A stretch of 5,388 nucleotides of DNA from Cognatazoarcus sp050305135 (lineage in GTDB: Bacteria; Pseudomonadota; Gammaproteobacteria; Burkholderiales; Rhodocyclaceae). The stretch's first letter is position 1; every line of letters starts with the position of its first letter. Below the pieces are notes generated by a model. That model did not search any database, was not told where the DNA came from, and saw only the letters and a list, made by a program, of their open reading frames with translations. Positions 1 through 5,388 of the stretch are shown piece after piece. The stretch lies in NCBI GenBank assembly GCA_050305135.1, contig JBNLET010000045.1, forward strand, positions 1-5,388. The letters run 5' to 3'. The position numbers and the translations under genes were made by a program.

Positions 1-698
1 GCCGCCAGATCCACGGCAGTGATCATGTGGCGTGTCTCGGGTGTGAGGCGCAGGTGCAGGCTGAGGACGTCGACGCGGCCAAGGAACGCCCGGCGATCGG
101 CGACGAACTCATAGCCGGCGGCCTCCGCGGCGAGCCGCGACGACTCGCGGCCGTGGACCAGGATCTCCATCCCGAAGGCCCGTCCGATTGCCGCGACGCG
201 ACGGCCGATCTTGCCCAGCGACCACACGCCAAGGCTGCGGCCATGCAGCGCGCGACCCAGCGTCTCGTCCTTGCTCGCGTCGCTGCTGCGCTGCCAGCGG
301 CCCCGCTCCAGCTGTCGTGCGTAGGGCAGGATGCGCCGCGAGGCGGCGAGGATCAGCGTCCAGGTCAATTCGGTCGGCGCGATCGGATTGCCGCTGCCCT
401 CTCGCACTTCGATGCCGCAACGCCGACACGCCTCGAGGTCAATGCAGCCGGCCAGGCGCCCGGTCTGCACGATGAGTTCGAGTTCGGGCAGCGCTTCGAC
501 GACGCGCGCGGTGATCCGGCTGCGCTCGCGGATCAGCACCAGGCAATGGGTGCCGCGCAGCGCCTCGATCAGGTCCGCTTCGTCGCTCCGGCGCTCGCTC
601 AGCACCTGCAGCCTGACCGGCGGGGCGTCGAGGAGGCGAGCCGCGTCCAGGCGTTCGACGATGCCCTGATAGTCATCCAGTACGGTCACTGTCTTCAT
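1..698 (-). CDS. D-2-hydroxyacid dehydrogenase (NAD(P)-dependent), 3' end beyond window
   Basis: Partial cytoplasmic oxidoreductase that would interconvert a 2-oxoacid and a D-2-hydroxyacid using NAD(P)H. ATG at 698-696 begins MKTVTVLDDYQG; 232 residues are visible. The N-terminal substrate domain carries the family segments LIVQTGR (75-81) and GSGNPIAPTELTW (101-113). The Rossmann domain starts near LHGRSLGVWSLGKIG (151-165) and continues to DVLSLHLRLTPETRHM (210-225). The catalytic Arg, Glu and His of this family lie further C-terminal and are outside the window. Two oddities: the GxGxxG fingerprint reads SLGKIG, with Ser160 for the first Gly, and the second Rossmann strand ends in VHGRES rather than an acidic residue, which hints at NADP(H) rather than NAD(H). 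It lies 27 nt after tcuB on the same strand, so co-transcription is likely. Substrate unknown. The family call is firm. Confidence 0.9.
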   Translation of the reverse strand, partial: MKTVTVLDDYQGIVERLDAARLLDAPPVRLQVLSERRSDEADLIEALRGTHCLVLIRERSRITARVVEALPELELIVQTGRLAGCIDLEACRRCGIEVREGSGNPIAPTELTWTLILAASRRILPYARQLERGRWQRSSDASKDETLGRALHGRSLGVWSLGKIGRRVAAIGRAFGMEILVHGRESSRLAAEAAGYEFVADRRAFLGRVDVLSLHLRLTPETRHMITAVDLA

Positions 699-704
699 GA
701 GTTT

Positions 705-711
705 CCCCCCC
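705..711 (-). promoter_or_regulatory. Homopolymeric G7 ribosome-binding region of the hydroxyacid dehydrogenase gene
   Basis: The mRNA sense strand has a run of seven G, then AAACTC, then the ATG at 698, giving a spacing of six nt. It lies in the 27-nt tcuB-dehydrogenase gap and is the only purine-rich match there. It is a poor Shine-Dalgarno compared with the AAAGGAG of tcuB, so weaker initiation or coupling to tcuB translation is plausible. Confidence 0.4.
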
Positions 712-725
712 GGGTCCCGGCCGTC

Positions 726-1886
726 TCAATCGCTCGGTACGCCGACCGGGTTCGGGCGGCGCTTCTCGATGGCCGACTTGAGCAAGGCGGCGCAGCGATA
801 GAAGCCGTGGCCGAACTTGCCGTACGGCATGGTCATGAACAAGGCCATCACCGCGCCCAGGTGCAGCGCCAGCAGCAGGGCCATGGCACTGGTCTCGCGG
901 CCCGCGAGCAGAGCGAGGCCGCTGGCGCCGGTGAGCAACAGCAGCATGATGAAGGCGCGGTCCATGGGCTTTTGCGTCGCATCGCCGTGCGAGGCATGGC
1001 GTGCGATGTTGAGCCGCAGCAGTCCGATCGGGCCGATCACCAGGCCGATGCCACCGGCAATGCCAAGCAGTACCGGCAGGCTGCCAAGCGCATATGGGGC
1101 TTCCCAGCCGAACCCGTAGTGGTACAGCGTGGCCACGCTGGTGGCGGCGAAGCTCAGCATAAAGCCATAGAAGGTGAGGTGGTGGAAGCGACGGCGCCAC
1201 AGCGTTGGCGCGTCGTCGGCGTTGCTGCAGCCGTGGCCGTGGCCGCCGTCGAGATACCTGAGCCGCAGCACGTCGCTGGTGGTTTCGGCGATTGCCGCGC
1301 CGCCGGGTACGCCGGGGCTCACTTCACGCCAGAAGCGGATCACCCCGACGCCGAGGGCGAGCGCGGCGAACAGGAACACCGGCGCGAACATCGACACCAG
1401 CAGGTTGTGGGGGAAGATGGCGTAGAAGTTGCCCCCCGCGACGGCCTCGAACAGGCTCCCCTGTTTCGCCAGCGCGAGAATCAGGAACAGCGCCAGTGCG
1501 CCGGCCAGCGCCAGTGCCACGGTCGTTCCGTTGTTGCGATAGAGGGCGCCGAAGGCGCGAGGCCAGGCGAAATCGGTGTAGGTGCGGGCACGCACCCTGG
1601 CCATGGCCTGTGGCACATTGACTGCGAATGCGTGGGGCGCTGCGTACTGGCAGGCGTGCAGGCAGGCGCCGCAGTTGTGGCACAGGTTGGCCAGATAGTG
1701 GATGTCGGCCTGGCCGAATTCGAGGCGGCGGGTCATCGCCGGGAAGACCGCGCAGAAGCCTTCGCAATAGCGGCAGGCGTTGCAGATCGTCATGATGCGG
1801 CCGGCCTCGGTCTCTTCCGGCGCGGGCACCTGATGGCCCGCGGCGAGCTCGCTGGCTTGCCCGATCAGGGCGTCAAGCGGGGACAT
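726..1886 (-). CDS. tcuB: TcuB-like membrane iron-sulfur/heme electron-transfer protein (tricarballylate utilization)
   Basis: Integral inner-membrane partner of TcuA. In Salmonella, TcuB reoxidises the FADH2 of TcuA and passes electrons to the quinone pool; it is related to CobZ. The product is 386 aa. I chose ATG 1886 over the upstream in-frame ATG at 1931 because AAAGGAG sits six nt before it and the extra 15 residues look non-native. Two CX2CX2CX3C clusters are intact (Cys35/38/41/45 and Cys69/72/75/79), each suited to a [4Fe-4S] centre. About six hydrophobic helices follow, near 121-140, 160-185, 236-258, 268-290, 309-328 and 333-353. Histidines near or within them (His160, 235, 236, 256, 342) are candidate heme ligands. 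The RRRFHHLTFYGF and SVATLYHYGF segments are typical of this family. It overlaps the tcuA end by 14 nt, which implies coupled expression. Confidence 0.93.
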   Translation of the reverse strand: MSPLDALIGQASELAAGHQVPAPEETEAGRIMTICNACRYCEGFCAVFPAMTRRLEFGQADIHYLANLCHNCGACLHACQYAAPHAFAVNVPQAMARVRARTYTDFAWPRAFGALYRNNGTTVALALAGALALFLILALAKQGSLFEAVAGGNFYAIFPHNLLVSMFAPVFLFAALALGVGVIRFWREVSPGVPGGAAIAETTSDVLRLRYLDGGHGHGCSNADDAPTLWRRRFHHLTFYGFMLSFAATSVATLYHYGFGWEAPYALGSLPVLLGIAGGIGLVIGPIGLLRLNIARHASHGDATQKPMDRAFIMLLLLTGASGLALLAGRETSAMALLLALHLGAVMALFMTMPYGKFGHGFYRCAALLKSAIEKRRPNPVGVPSD

Positions 1887-3324
1887 GCGAGACTCCTTTC
1901 CTGGCGGCGGCAGCGGCGTGTGCGCCGGCAATTCGTCCGAATACCGTGCCGATGGTCATGCCAACCCCGGCGGTGTAGCCCTTGCCCAGCACGTTGCCGG
2001 CCATCATCTCCCCCGCGGCGAAGAGGTTGGGGCTGGCGAGCCCGTCGAAATGGGTCGCGGCGCGCTCGTCCACCTTCAGACCGAGGTAGGTGAAGGTGAT
2101 GCCGGGCTTGAGGGGGTAGGCGTAGAAGGGTGCGGTGTCGATTGGTCGCGCCCAGTGGGTCTTGGGTGGGCTGAGGCCCTCGGTGTGACAGTCGTCGAGC
2201 GCGGTGTGATCGAAGCGGCCGACCCGGCACGCGGCGTTGTAGTCAGCGACGGTGGTCGCCAGCGCCGCATCGTTCAGCCCCAGCGCGCGCGCCAGCGCCT
2301 CGATCGAATCGGCCCGGGTGCCCGGGAACACCGGGGGCATGAAGCGGCCGACGGCCTTCGCGTCGATGATCGAATAGCCGATCTGGCCGGGCTGCCGGGC
2401 AACCAGGCGCCCCCAGATGGCGTAGCGCTTGGGCCAGAAGTCCTCGCCCTCGTCGTAGAAGCGCTGTCCGTCCCGATTGACCACGATCCCGAGCGAGACA
2501 CAGTCGATGCGGGTGCAGATGCCGCCATCGTAGCGCGGGGCGCGCGCGTCGACTGCCACGCAGTGCGATTGCGAGGGATCCCCGATGATGTCGGCGCCGG
2601 CGGCGATCATGGCCTTGAGGAGCACCCCCTGGTTGAAGCGCGTGCCTCGGATCGCGAAATTGTCGGCCGGCCATTCGCCGTGGGCGTTCTGGCCCCAGGC
2701 TTCGCGTAGCCACTCGCGGTTCGACTCGAAGCCGCCGGCCGCCATCACGCAGCTCTTGGCAGTGATGCGCTCGTCACCGACCCAGGCGGCGCGGAATGCG
2801 CCGTCCTCGACTTCGATGCGGCCAACCGGCGCCTCGTAGCGGATGCGCACCCCAAGCCGCTCGGCGCTGCGGTAGTAGGCGTTCACCAGTGCCTTGCCGC
2901 CGCCCATGAAGAAGGCGTTGGTACGAGAGAGTTGCAGGGTGCCCGACAGCGAGGGTTGGAAATGGACCCCATGGCGGCGCATCCAGCCGCGGCAGGTAGC
3001 GGATTCGCGGATCGCGAGACGCGCCAGGCGCTCGTTGGTGAGGCCGCCGGTGACCTTCTTGAGGTCCTGCCAGAACTCCTCCTCAGGGTAAGCCTCGGTG
3101 AGCACGTCCTGGGGCGCGTCGTGCATGCACCGCAGATTGCGGGTATGGCTGGAGTTGCCGCCGCGCCACTGGCGCGGCGCGGCCTCGAGCAGCAGCACCG
3201 AGGCCCCGGCCTCGCGTGCGGTCAGCGCGGCGCAGAGCGCGGCGTTGCCGCCGCCGATGACGAGAACGTCGATCTCGCCGGATGTTTGCTGGGTGGTCAC
3301 GTGGGCTCCCGTGGGTGTCGTCAT
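1873..3324 (-). CDS. tcuA: TcuA-like FAD-dependent tricarballylate dehydrogenase
   Basis: Flavoprotein of the succinate dehydrogenase/fumarate reductase flavoprotein superfamily. In Salmonella, TcuA oxidises tricarballylate to cis-aconitate, which enters the TCA cycle. From ATG 3324 it has 483 aa. The N-terminal FAD fold is IDVLVIGGGNAALCAALTA (18-36), with acidic Glu47 at the end of the second strand, followed by RGGNSSHTRN (54-63). A second dinucleotide-fold piece is VMAAGGFESN (193-202). The central catalytic region includes VVNRDGQRFYDEGEDFW (281-297). The C-terminal FAD-binding stretch is NLFAAGEMMAGNVLGKGYTA (433-452), then GVGMTIGTVFGRIAG. No signal peptide or membrane helix is seen, so it should be cytoplasmic and dock on TcuB. 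An in-frame GTG at 3300 with a GGGAG five nt upstream is a credible alternative start (475 aa). The family call is strong; the exact substrate (tricarballylate or another polycarboxylate) is inferred from homology and from the tcuB neighbour. Confidence 0.92.
   Translation of the reverse strand: MTTPTGAHVTTQQTSGEIDVLVIGGGNAALCAALTAREAGASVLLLEAAPRQWRGGNSSHTRNLRCMHDAPQDVLTEAYPEEEFWQDLKKVTGGLTNERLARLAIRESATCRGWMRRHGVHFQPSLSGTLQLSRTNAFFMGGGKALVNAYYRSAERLGVRIRYEAPVGRIEVEDGAFRAAWVGDERITAKSCVMAAGGFESNREWLREAWGQNAHGEWPADNFAIRGTRFNQGVLLKAMIAAGADIIGDPSQSHCVAVDARAPRYDGGICTRIDCVSLGIVVNRDGQRFYDEGEDFWPKRYAIWGRLVARQPGQIGYSIIDAKAVGRFMPPVFPGTRADSIEALARALGLNDAALATTVADYNAACRVGRFDHTALDDCHTEGLSPPKTHWARPIDTAPFYAYPLKPGITFTYLGLKVDERAATHFDGLASPNLFAAGEMMAGNVLGKGYTAGVGMTIGTVFGRIAGAHAAAAARKGVSHVPA
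1893..1899 (-). promoter_or_regulatory. Shine-Dalgarno AAAGGAG deciding the tcuB start
   Basis: AAAGGAG lies inside the last codons of tcuA, six nt upstream of ATG 1886. It supports that start rather than the in-frame ATG at 1931. It also allows ribosomes finishing tcuA (stop at 1875-1873) to reinitiate on tcuB. Confidence 0.75.
3306..3310 (-). promoter_or_regulatory. Candidate ribosome-binding site for an internal GTG start of tcuA
   Basis: GGGAG on the sense strand lies five nt before the in-frame GTG at 3300-3298. The annotated ATG at 3324 is preceded only by GTGGGGCC, which sits too close to act as a good site. The eight residues between the two starts (MTTPTGAH) carry no family motif, so the shorter 475-aa form may be the real product. 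Confidence 0.4.
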
Positions 3325-3388
3325 GGCCCCACTATCGTTCGCTGCGACCGCGCTGCCCTAAGCCGCATCGGCATCGCGCCATCTCGAC
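3325..3388 (-). other. 64-nt lysR-tcuA gap: no clear promoter or terminator
   Basis: This spacer separates the regulator stop from tcuA. It contains a tandem 6-bp direct repeat (GCATCG twice on the plus strand, 3365-3376). On the sense strand a weak GATAGT (3331-3336) resembles a -10 box, but the nearest -35-like TTAGGG stands 19 nt upstream and is a poor match. I see no convincing T-N11-A LysR operator and no hairpin terminator. Read-through from the regulator gene and a separate weak promoter are both possible. Confidence 0.3.
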
Positions 3389-4300
3389 TCAAGATGACCC
3401 TACGCCGCGCCACTGTCCGCCGCCGACAAGCGACCGCACCACCTGCGCGAGCACCCGCCGGGTCGCCAGCGCCGCAGGCGACAACTCGTCGTCCGACAGG
3501 CTGCACAGCAGGTTGGGGCGCTCCGTGCCGGGGTCGCCGATCTCGGAGCAGCAGATCTGGCCGGCCTCGCGGGCGCGCGCCGACCAGGGCTGCAGGCTGG
3601 CCGCCATGCCGCGCGTCACCATGCTCATGAGCACCTGCAGCGAATCCACCTCGGCGATCACCGTGGGCTGCGTATCGATTGCCCTGAAGCCTGCATCGAT
3701 GACCCGGCGCAGGCCGTGGCGCGGCGTCGGAAGGACCAACGGGAAGTCACCGATATCAGCCAGCATGGTGGGTAGCTCGGTTGGACGAACCGTTTCCGCG
3801 CAGAGGAAGAACAGGCGCTCCGAAAGCAGCGGGACGGTGTGCCAGCGGCGCGAGTGGGCGGCATCGAAGAGCACCGCGAGATCAAGCTCGCGGCCGTTGA
3901 GGAGCTGACCGAGGTGGCCGGACATGCCCTCGACCAGATGCAGATGGATGTCCGGATACTGGTTGCGCATGGCCTCGATCAGCGGCAGGCCGAGCACACT
4001 GCAGGTGGTGGCGGCGAGGCCCACGCTGACCGTACCTGCCAGGCGCTCGTGGCGCGCCGCGCTGGCCGCCTCGTCGGCATGGCGCAGTGCCAGGCGAGCG
4101 TGCGACAGAAAGGCAGCGCCGGCCTCTGTCGGCGTCACGCCGTTGCGGGTTCGCTGCAGCAGGCGGCAGGCGAGCTCGCCTTCGAGACGCTGGATCTGCA
4201 GGCTGATCGCCGATTGGGCGATGCCCAGGTCGAGCGCGGCCTGGCTGATGCTGCCGCACTCGACGGTGCGAAGCAGGTAGCGCAGTTGGCGAAGTTCCAC
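3389..4300 (-). CDS. LysR-type transcriptional regulator, probable TcuR-like regulator of tcuAB
   Basis: 303-aa LysR-family DNA-binding regulator. The N-terminal winged helix-turn-helix is clear: MELRQLRYLLRTVECGSISQ, then AALDLGIAQSAISLQIQRLE (21-40), followed by RTRNGVTPTEAG (50-61). The linker helix and LysR substrate-binding domain run from about residue 88 (AGTVSVGLAATTC) to about 290. The start codon is GTG 4300-4298, backed by GGAGGAG six nt upstream. In Salmonella, TcuR is the LysR activator of tcuABC, and this gene sits directly before tcuA, so the same role is inferred. Unlike the textbook LysR layout it is co-directional with its presumed targets, 64 nt ahead of tcuA, so it may be transcribed with them. 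The effector cannot be read from the sequence; a tricarboxylate is the natural guess. LysR membership is certain, the target assignment less so. Confidence 0.93.
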   Translation of the reverse strand: MELRQLRYLLRTVECGSISQAALDLGIAQSAISLQIQRLEGELACRLLQRTRNGVTPTEAGAAFLSHARLALRHADEAASAARHERLAGTVSVGLAATTCSVLGLPLIEAMRNQYPDIHLHLVEGMSGHLGQLLNGRELDLAVLFDAAHSRRWHTVPLLSERLFFLCAETVRPTELPTMLADIGDFPLVLPTPRHGLRRVIDAGFRAIDTQPTVIAEVDSLQVLMSMVTRGMAASLQPWSARAREAGQICCSEIGDPGTERPNLLCSLSDDELSPAALATRRVLAQVVRSLVGGGQWRGVGSS

Positions 4301-4306
4301 CGCGGG

Positions 4307-4313
4307 CTCCTCC
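4307..4313 (-). promoter_or_regulatory. Strong Shine-Dalgarno GGAGGAG for the LysR gene
   Basis: GGAGGAG lies six nt before the GTG start at 4300. Its quality fixes this non-ATG start. The CCTCC (sense, 4334-4330) in the downstream arm of the neighbouring hairpin could pair with its GGAGG, which leaves room for translational control. Confidence 0.8.
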
Positions 4314-4324
4314 GGTAGACGGGA

Positions 4325-4359
4325 TTCGGGGAGGTCCCGGAAATCGGCACCTCCCCGAA
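4325..4359 (-). terminator. Perfect 11-bp hairpin between the lyase unit and the LysR gene (terminator-like, no U-tract)
   Basis: Arms TTCGGGGAGGT (4325-4335) and ACCTCCCCGAA (4349-4359) are exact reverse complements, with a 13-nt loop. The hairpin begins seven nt after the stop of the 60-aa gene, where a terminator would be expected. On the minus strand the stem is followed by TCCCGTCTAC, with no T-run, so classical intrinsic termination is doubtful. It could instead stabilise the 3' end of the lyase mRNA, form a leader structure for the LysR gene, or act as a palindromic protein-binding site. Confidence 0.5.
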
Positions 4360-4366
4360 GCCACGC

Positions 4367-4549
4367 TCAGTTGTTGCTGGCCACCGCGATCCGATCCCTG
4401 TCGGCCTCGGACGCCGGCGCCTCATCGTGTGGCCGGACAGGGGCGCGCATTCCTTCCTCGGGGCCGGCCGGACGCACCGGCTCCCACAGCACCGGACAGT
4501 CGAGCTCCAGCTGTGCGAGCTGCTCGCGAACGCGCTCGATCAGCTTCAC
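4367..4549 (-). CDS. Small 60-aa hypothetical protein translationally coupled to the lyase gene
   Basis: I do not recognise this protein. The GTG start (4549-4547) overlaps the lyase stop codon as GTGA, and AAAGG (4561-4557) lies seven nt upstream, so reinitiation by ribosomes leaving the lyase is likely. It begins MKLIERVREQLAQLELDCPV, a short amphipathic, helix-prone segment. After that come a Pro-rich stretch around WEPVRPAGPEEG and a charged, low-complexity tail ending ASNN. About 50 of the 60 codons end in G or C, as expected for a real gene here. There is no signal peptide, membrane helix or metal-binding motif; the single Cys is at residue 18. It could be an accessory or assembly subunit of the lyase, or a decayed remnant. 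Coding status is probable, function unknown. Confidence 0.6.
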   Translation of the reverse strand: MKLIERVREQLAQLELDCPVLWEPVRPAGPEEGMRAPVRPHDEAPASEADRDRIAVASNN

Positions 4550-5388
4550 GCGGACGCCTTTGCCCGCGCCAGCACCTTGTCCACCATCACCCCGGCCTGG
4601 CCGAGGTAGTTGGCCGGGTCGCACAGCCTGGCGAGTGCGGCGCGGTCGAGGTGGGCGTTGATCTCGGGGTGCGCGACGAGCAGCTCGAGCAGCGGGGTGT
4701 CGGACTTGATGGCCTCGCGGCACAGGTCATAGACCAGGTCGTGGGCATACTCGCGGCCGATATAGGGGCCGAGGCCCATCATCACCGCCTCGGACATCAC
4801 CAGTCCCTGGGTCAGTTCGATGTTGGCGCGCATGTTGTCGGGGCTGACCTCAAGGCCTTCGAGCACGAAGCGGGTCTGCTTGAGTGCACCGGCGAGCAGG
4901 CAGAAGGCCTCCGGCAGCGCGATCCACTCGATCTCCCAAGGTCCGGTGGAGCGCTCGTGGTCGGCGATCATCGCGTCCATCAGCGCTGCCGAATGCTGGC
5001 GCACCACCGACACGGCCGCGTGGATGTAGCAGCTGGAGATCGGGTTGCGCTTCTGAGGCATGGTGCTGCTCGAGCCGCGACCCGGTGCGAAGGGCTCGTA
5101 TACCTCGGCCACCTCGTGCTGCATCATGAGCTTGACGTCCATCGCGATCTTGCCCAGCGAACCGCCCACGAGCCCGAGGAATGCGCCGACCTCGGCGATG
5201 GTGTCGCGCACGGTGTGCCAGGCGATGTCGGGCTGCGCCAGGCCCAGCTCTTCCATCAGGCCGGCCTGGGTTTCCATGGCGCCTTTCTCGATCGAGGCCA
5301 GGGTGCCGCAGGCGCCGCCGAACTCACCCATCAGCACCCGCGGGCGCAGCTGGGTGAGGCGCTCGCGGTGACGCTCGATGCCGGCCAG
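4546..5388 (-). CDS. PcaB-like lyase (class-II fumarase/adenylosuccinate lyase superfamily), 5' end beyond window
   Basis: C-terminal 280 residues of a cytoplasmic, normally tetrameric lyase. The frame is open to the window edge (first residues LAGIERHRERLTQLRPRVLM), and about 170 residues are missing compared with the usual ~450 aa. The superfamily signature GSSSTMPQKRNP is at residues 105-116 of the visible part, with the mobile-loop serines and Lys/Asn intact. The segments HTVRDTIAEVGAFLGLVGGS, DHERSTGPWEIEWIALPE, LTQGLVMSEAV and the C-terminal DPANYLGQAG follow the layout of 3-carboxy-cis,cis-muconate cycloisomerase (PcaB). Members add or eliminate across a C-C bond next to a carboxylate, using substrates such as carboxymuconate, fumarate, argininosuccinate or adenylosuccinate. 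No other protocatechuate gene is visible, and the tcu neighbours suggest a different polycarboxylate substrate. Superfamily call firm; specific reaction unresolved. Confidence 0.88.
   Translation of the reverse strand: MAGIERHRERLTQLRPRVLMGEFGGACGTLASIEKGAMETQAGLMEELGLAQPDIAWHTVRDTIAEVGAFLGLVGGSLGKIAMDVKLMMQHEVAEVYEPFAPGRGSSSTMPQKRNPISSCYIHAAVSVVRQHSAALMDAMIADHERSTGPWEIEWIALPEAFCLLAGALKQTRFVLEGLEVSPDNMRANIELTQGLVMSEAVMMGLGPYIGREYAHDLVYDLCREAIKSDTPLLELLVAHPEINAHLDRAALARLCDPANYLGQAGVMVDKVLARAKASA

Noticed and set aside
27..2093. A 688-codon open frame on the plus strand.
   Set aside because: It is antisense to the hydroxyacid dehydrogenase, tcuB and the end of tcuA, all of which have clear family motifs. 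Its product is Ala/Arg/Gln/His-rich with no recognisable domain, and such frames arise commonly opposite G/C-ending codons.
1865..2713. Alternative minus-strand frames inside tcuA (1865-2230, 2243-2713).
   Set aside because: They are Arg/Pro-rich out-of-frame translations of the intact flavoprotein gene. No frameshift is implied, because the tcuA frame is continuous from 3324 to 1873 with all motifs.
3331..3361. Possible sigma-70 promoter in the lysR-tcuA gap (TTAGGG, 19-nt spacer, GATAGT).
   Set aside because: Both boxes are poor matches and the spacing is long. The -10-like box is also almost touching the annotated ATG. Kept only as context for the start ambiguity, not called as a promoter.
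3365..3376. Tandem GCATCG direct repeat before tcuA as a regulator-binding site.
   Set aside because: Two 6-bp copies are expected by chance in GC-rich DNA, and they do not form the interrupted dyad (T-N11-A) typical of LysR operators.
1885..3630. Further long plus-strand frames (1885-2709 and 2932-3630).
   Set aside because: They lie antisense to tcuA and the end of the LysR gene, have low-complexity products and show no domain. They are shadows of the real genes.
4367..4723. A 118-aa version of the small protein starting at 4723.
   Set aside because: The first 58 residues would overlap the lyase out of frame and look like shadow sequence. The GTG at 4549 with AAAGG upstream and a GTGA overlap is the better start.
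4546..5388. Calling the lyase a bona fide pcaB of the protocatechuate pathway.
   Set aside because: The resemblance is good, but the N-terminal third is missing, no other pca genes are seen, and the signature reads SSSTMPQKRNP rather than the GSSTMPHKRNP form I associate with PcaB. The superfamily level is what can be supported.

Overview
This is a GC-rich window, roughly two-thirds G+C by eye. All six genes I can support lie on the minus strand, so transcription runs from high to low coordinates. Dense packing, strongly G/C-ending codons and the protein families suggest a proteobacterium, most likely a betaproteobacterium of the Burkholderiales or Rhodocyclales type. No rRNA, tRNA or other phylogenetic marker is present, so this is an inference. 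I saw no mobile element, CRISPR array or RNA gene.

In transcription order, the window opens (5388-4546) with the C-terminal two-thirds of a class-II fumarase/adenylosuccinate-lyase superfamily enzyme that most resembles PcaB, 3-carboxy-cis,cis-muconate cycloisomerase. Its stop codon overlaps a GTG start for a 60-residue protein of unknown function (4549-4367). A 66-nt gap follows. It holds a perfect 11-bp inverted repeat (4325-4359) and the strong ribosome-binding site of the next gene.

The second block is a LysR-type regulator (4300-3389), a TcuA-like FAD-dependent tricarballylate dehydrogenase (3324-1873, possibly starting at 3300), a TcuB-like membrane iron-sulfur electron-transfer protein (1886-726, overlapping tcuA by 14 nt) and a D-2-hydroxyacid dehydrogenase (698-1) cut off by the window edge. 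In Salmonella, tcuR-tcuABC allows growth on tricarballylate: TcuA oxidises it to cis-aconitate, TcuB passes the electrons to the respiratory chain, TcuC imports the substrate and TcuR is the LysR regulator. Here the R-A-B order is kept. A soluble hydroxyacid dehydrogenase lies where a transporter might be expected, and a lyase unit sits just upstream of the regulator.

The likely theme is catabolism of a polycarboxylate (tricarballylate or a relative): flavin-dependent desaturation by TcuA/TcuB, plus a lyase and a 2-hydroxyacid/2-oxoacid step. The actual substrate cannot be read from the sequence. No wholly new system is evident. The items most worth a second look are the translationally coupled 60-aa protein, the unusual gene combination, the hairpin before the regulator, and the altered nucleotide-binding motif of the hydroxyacid dehydrogenase.
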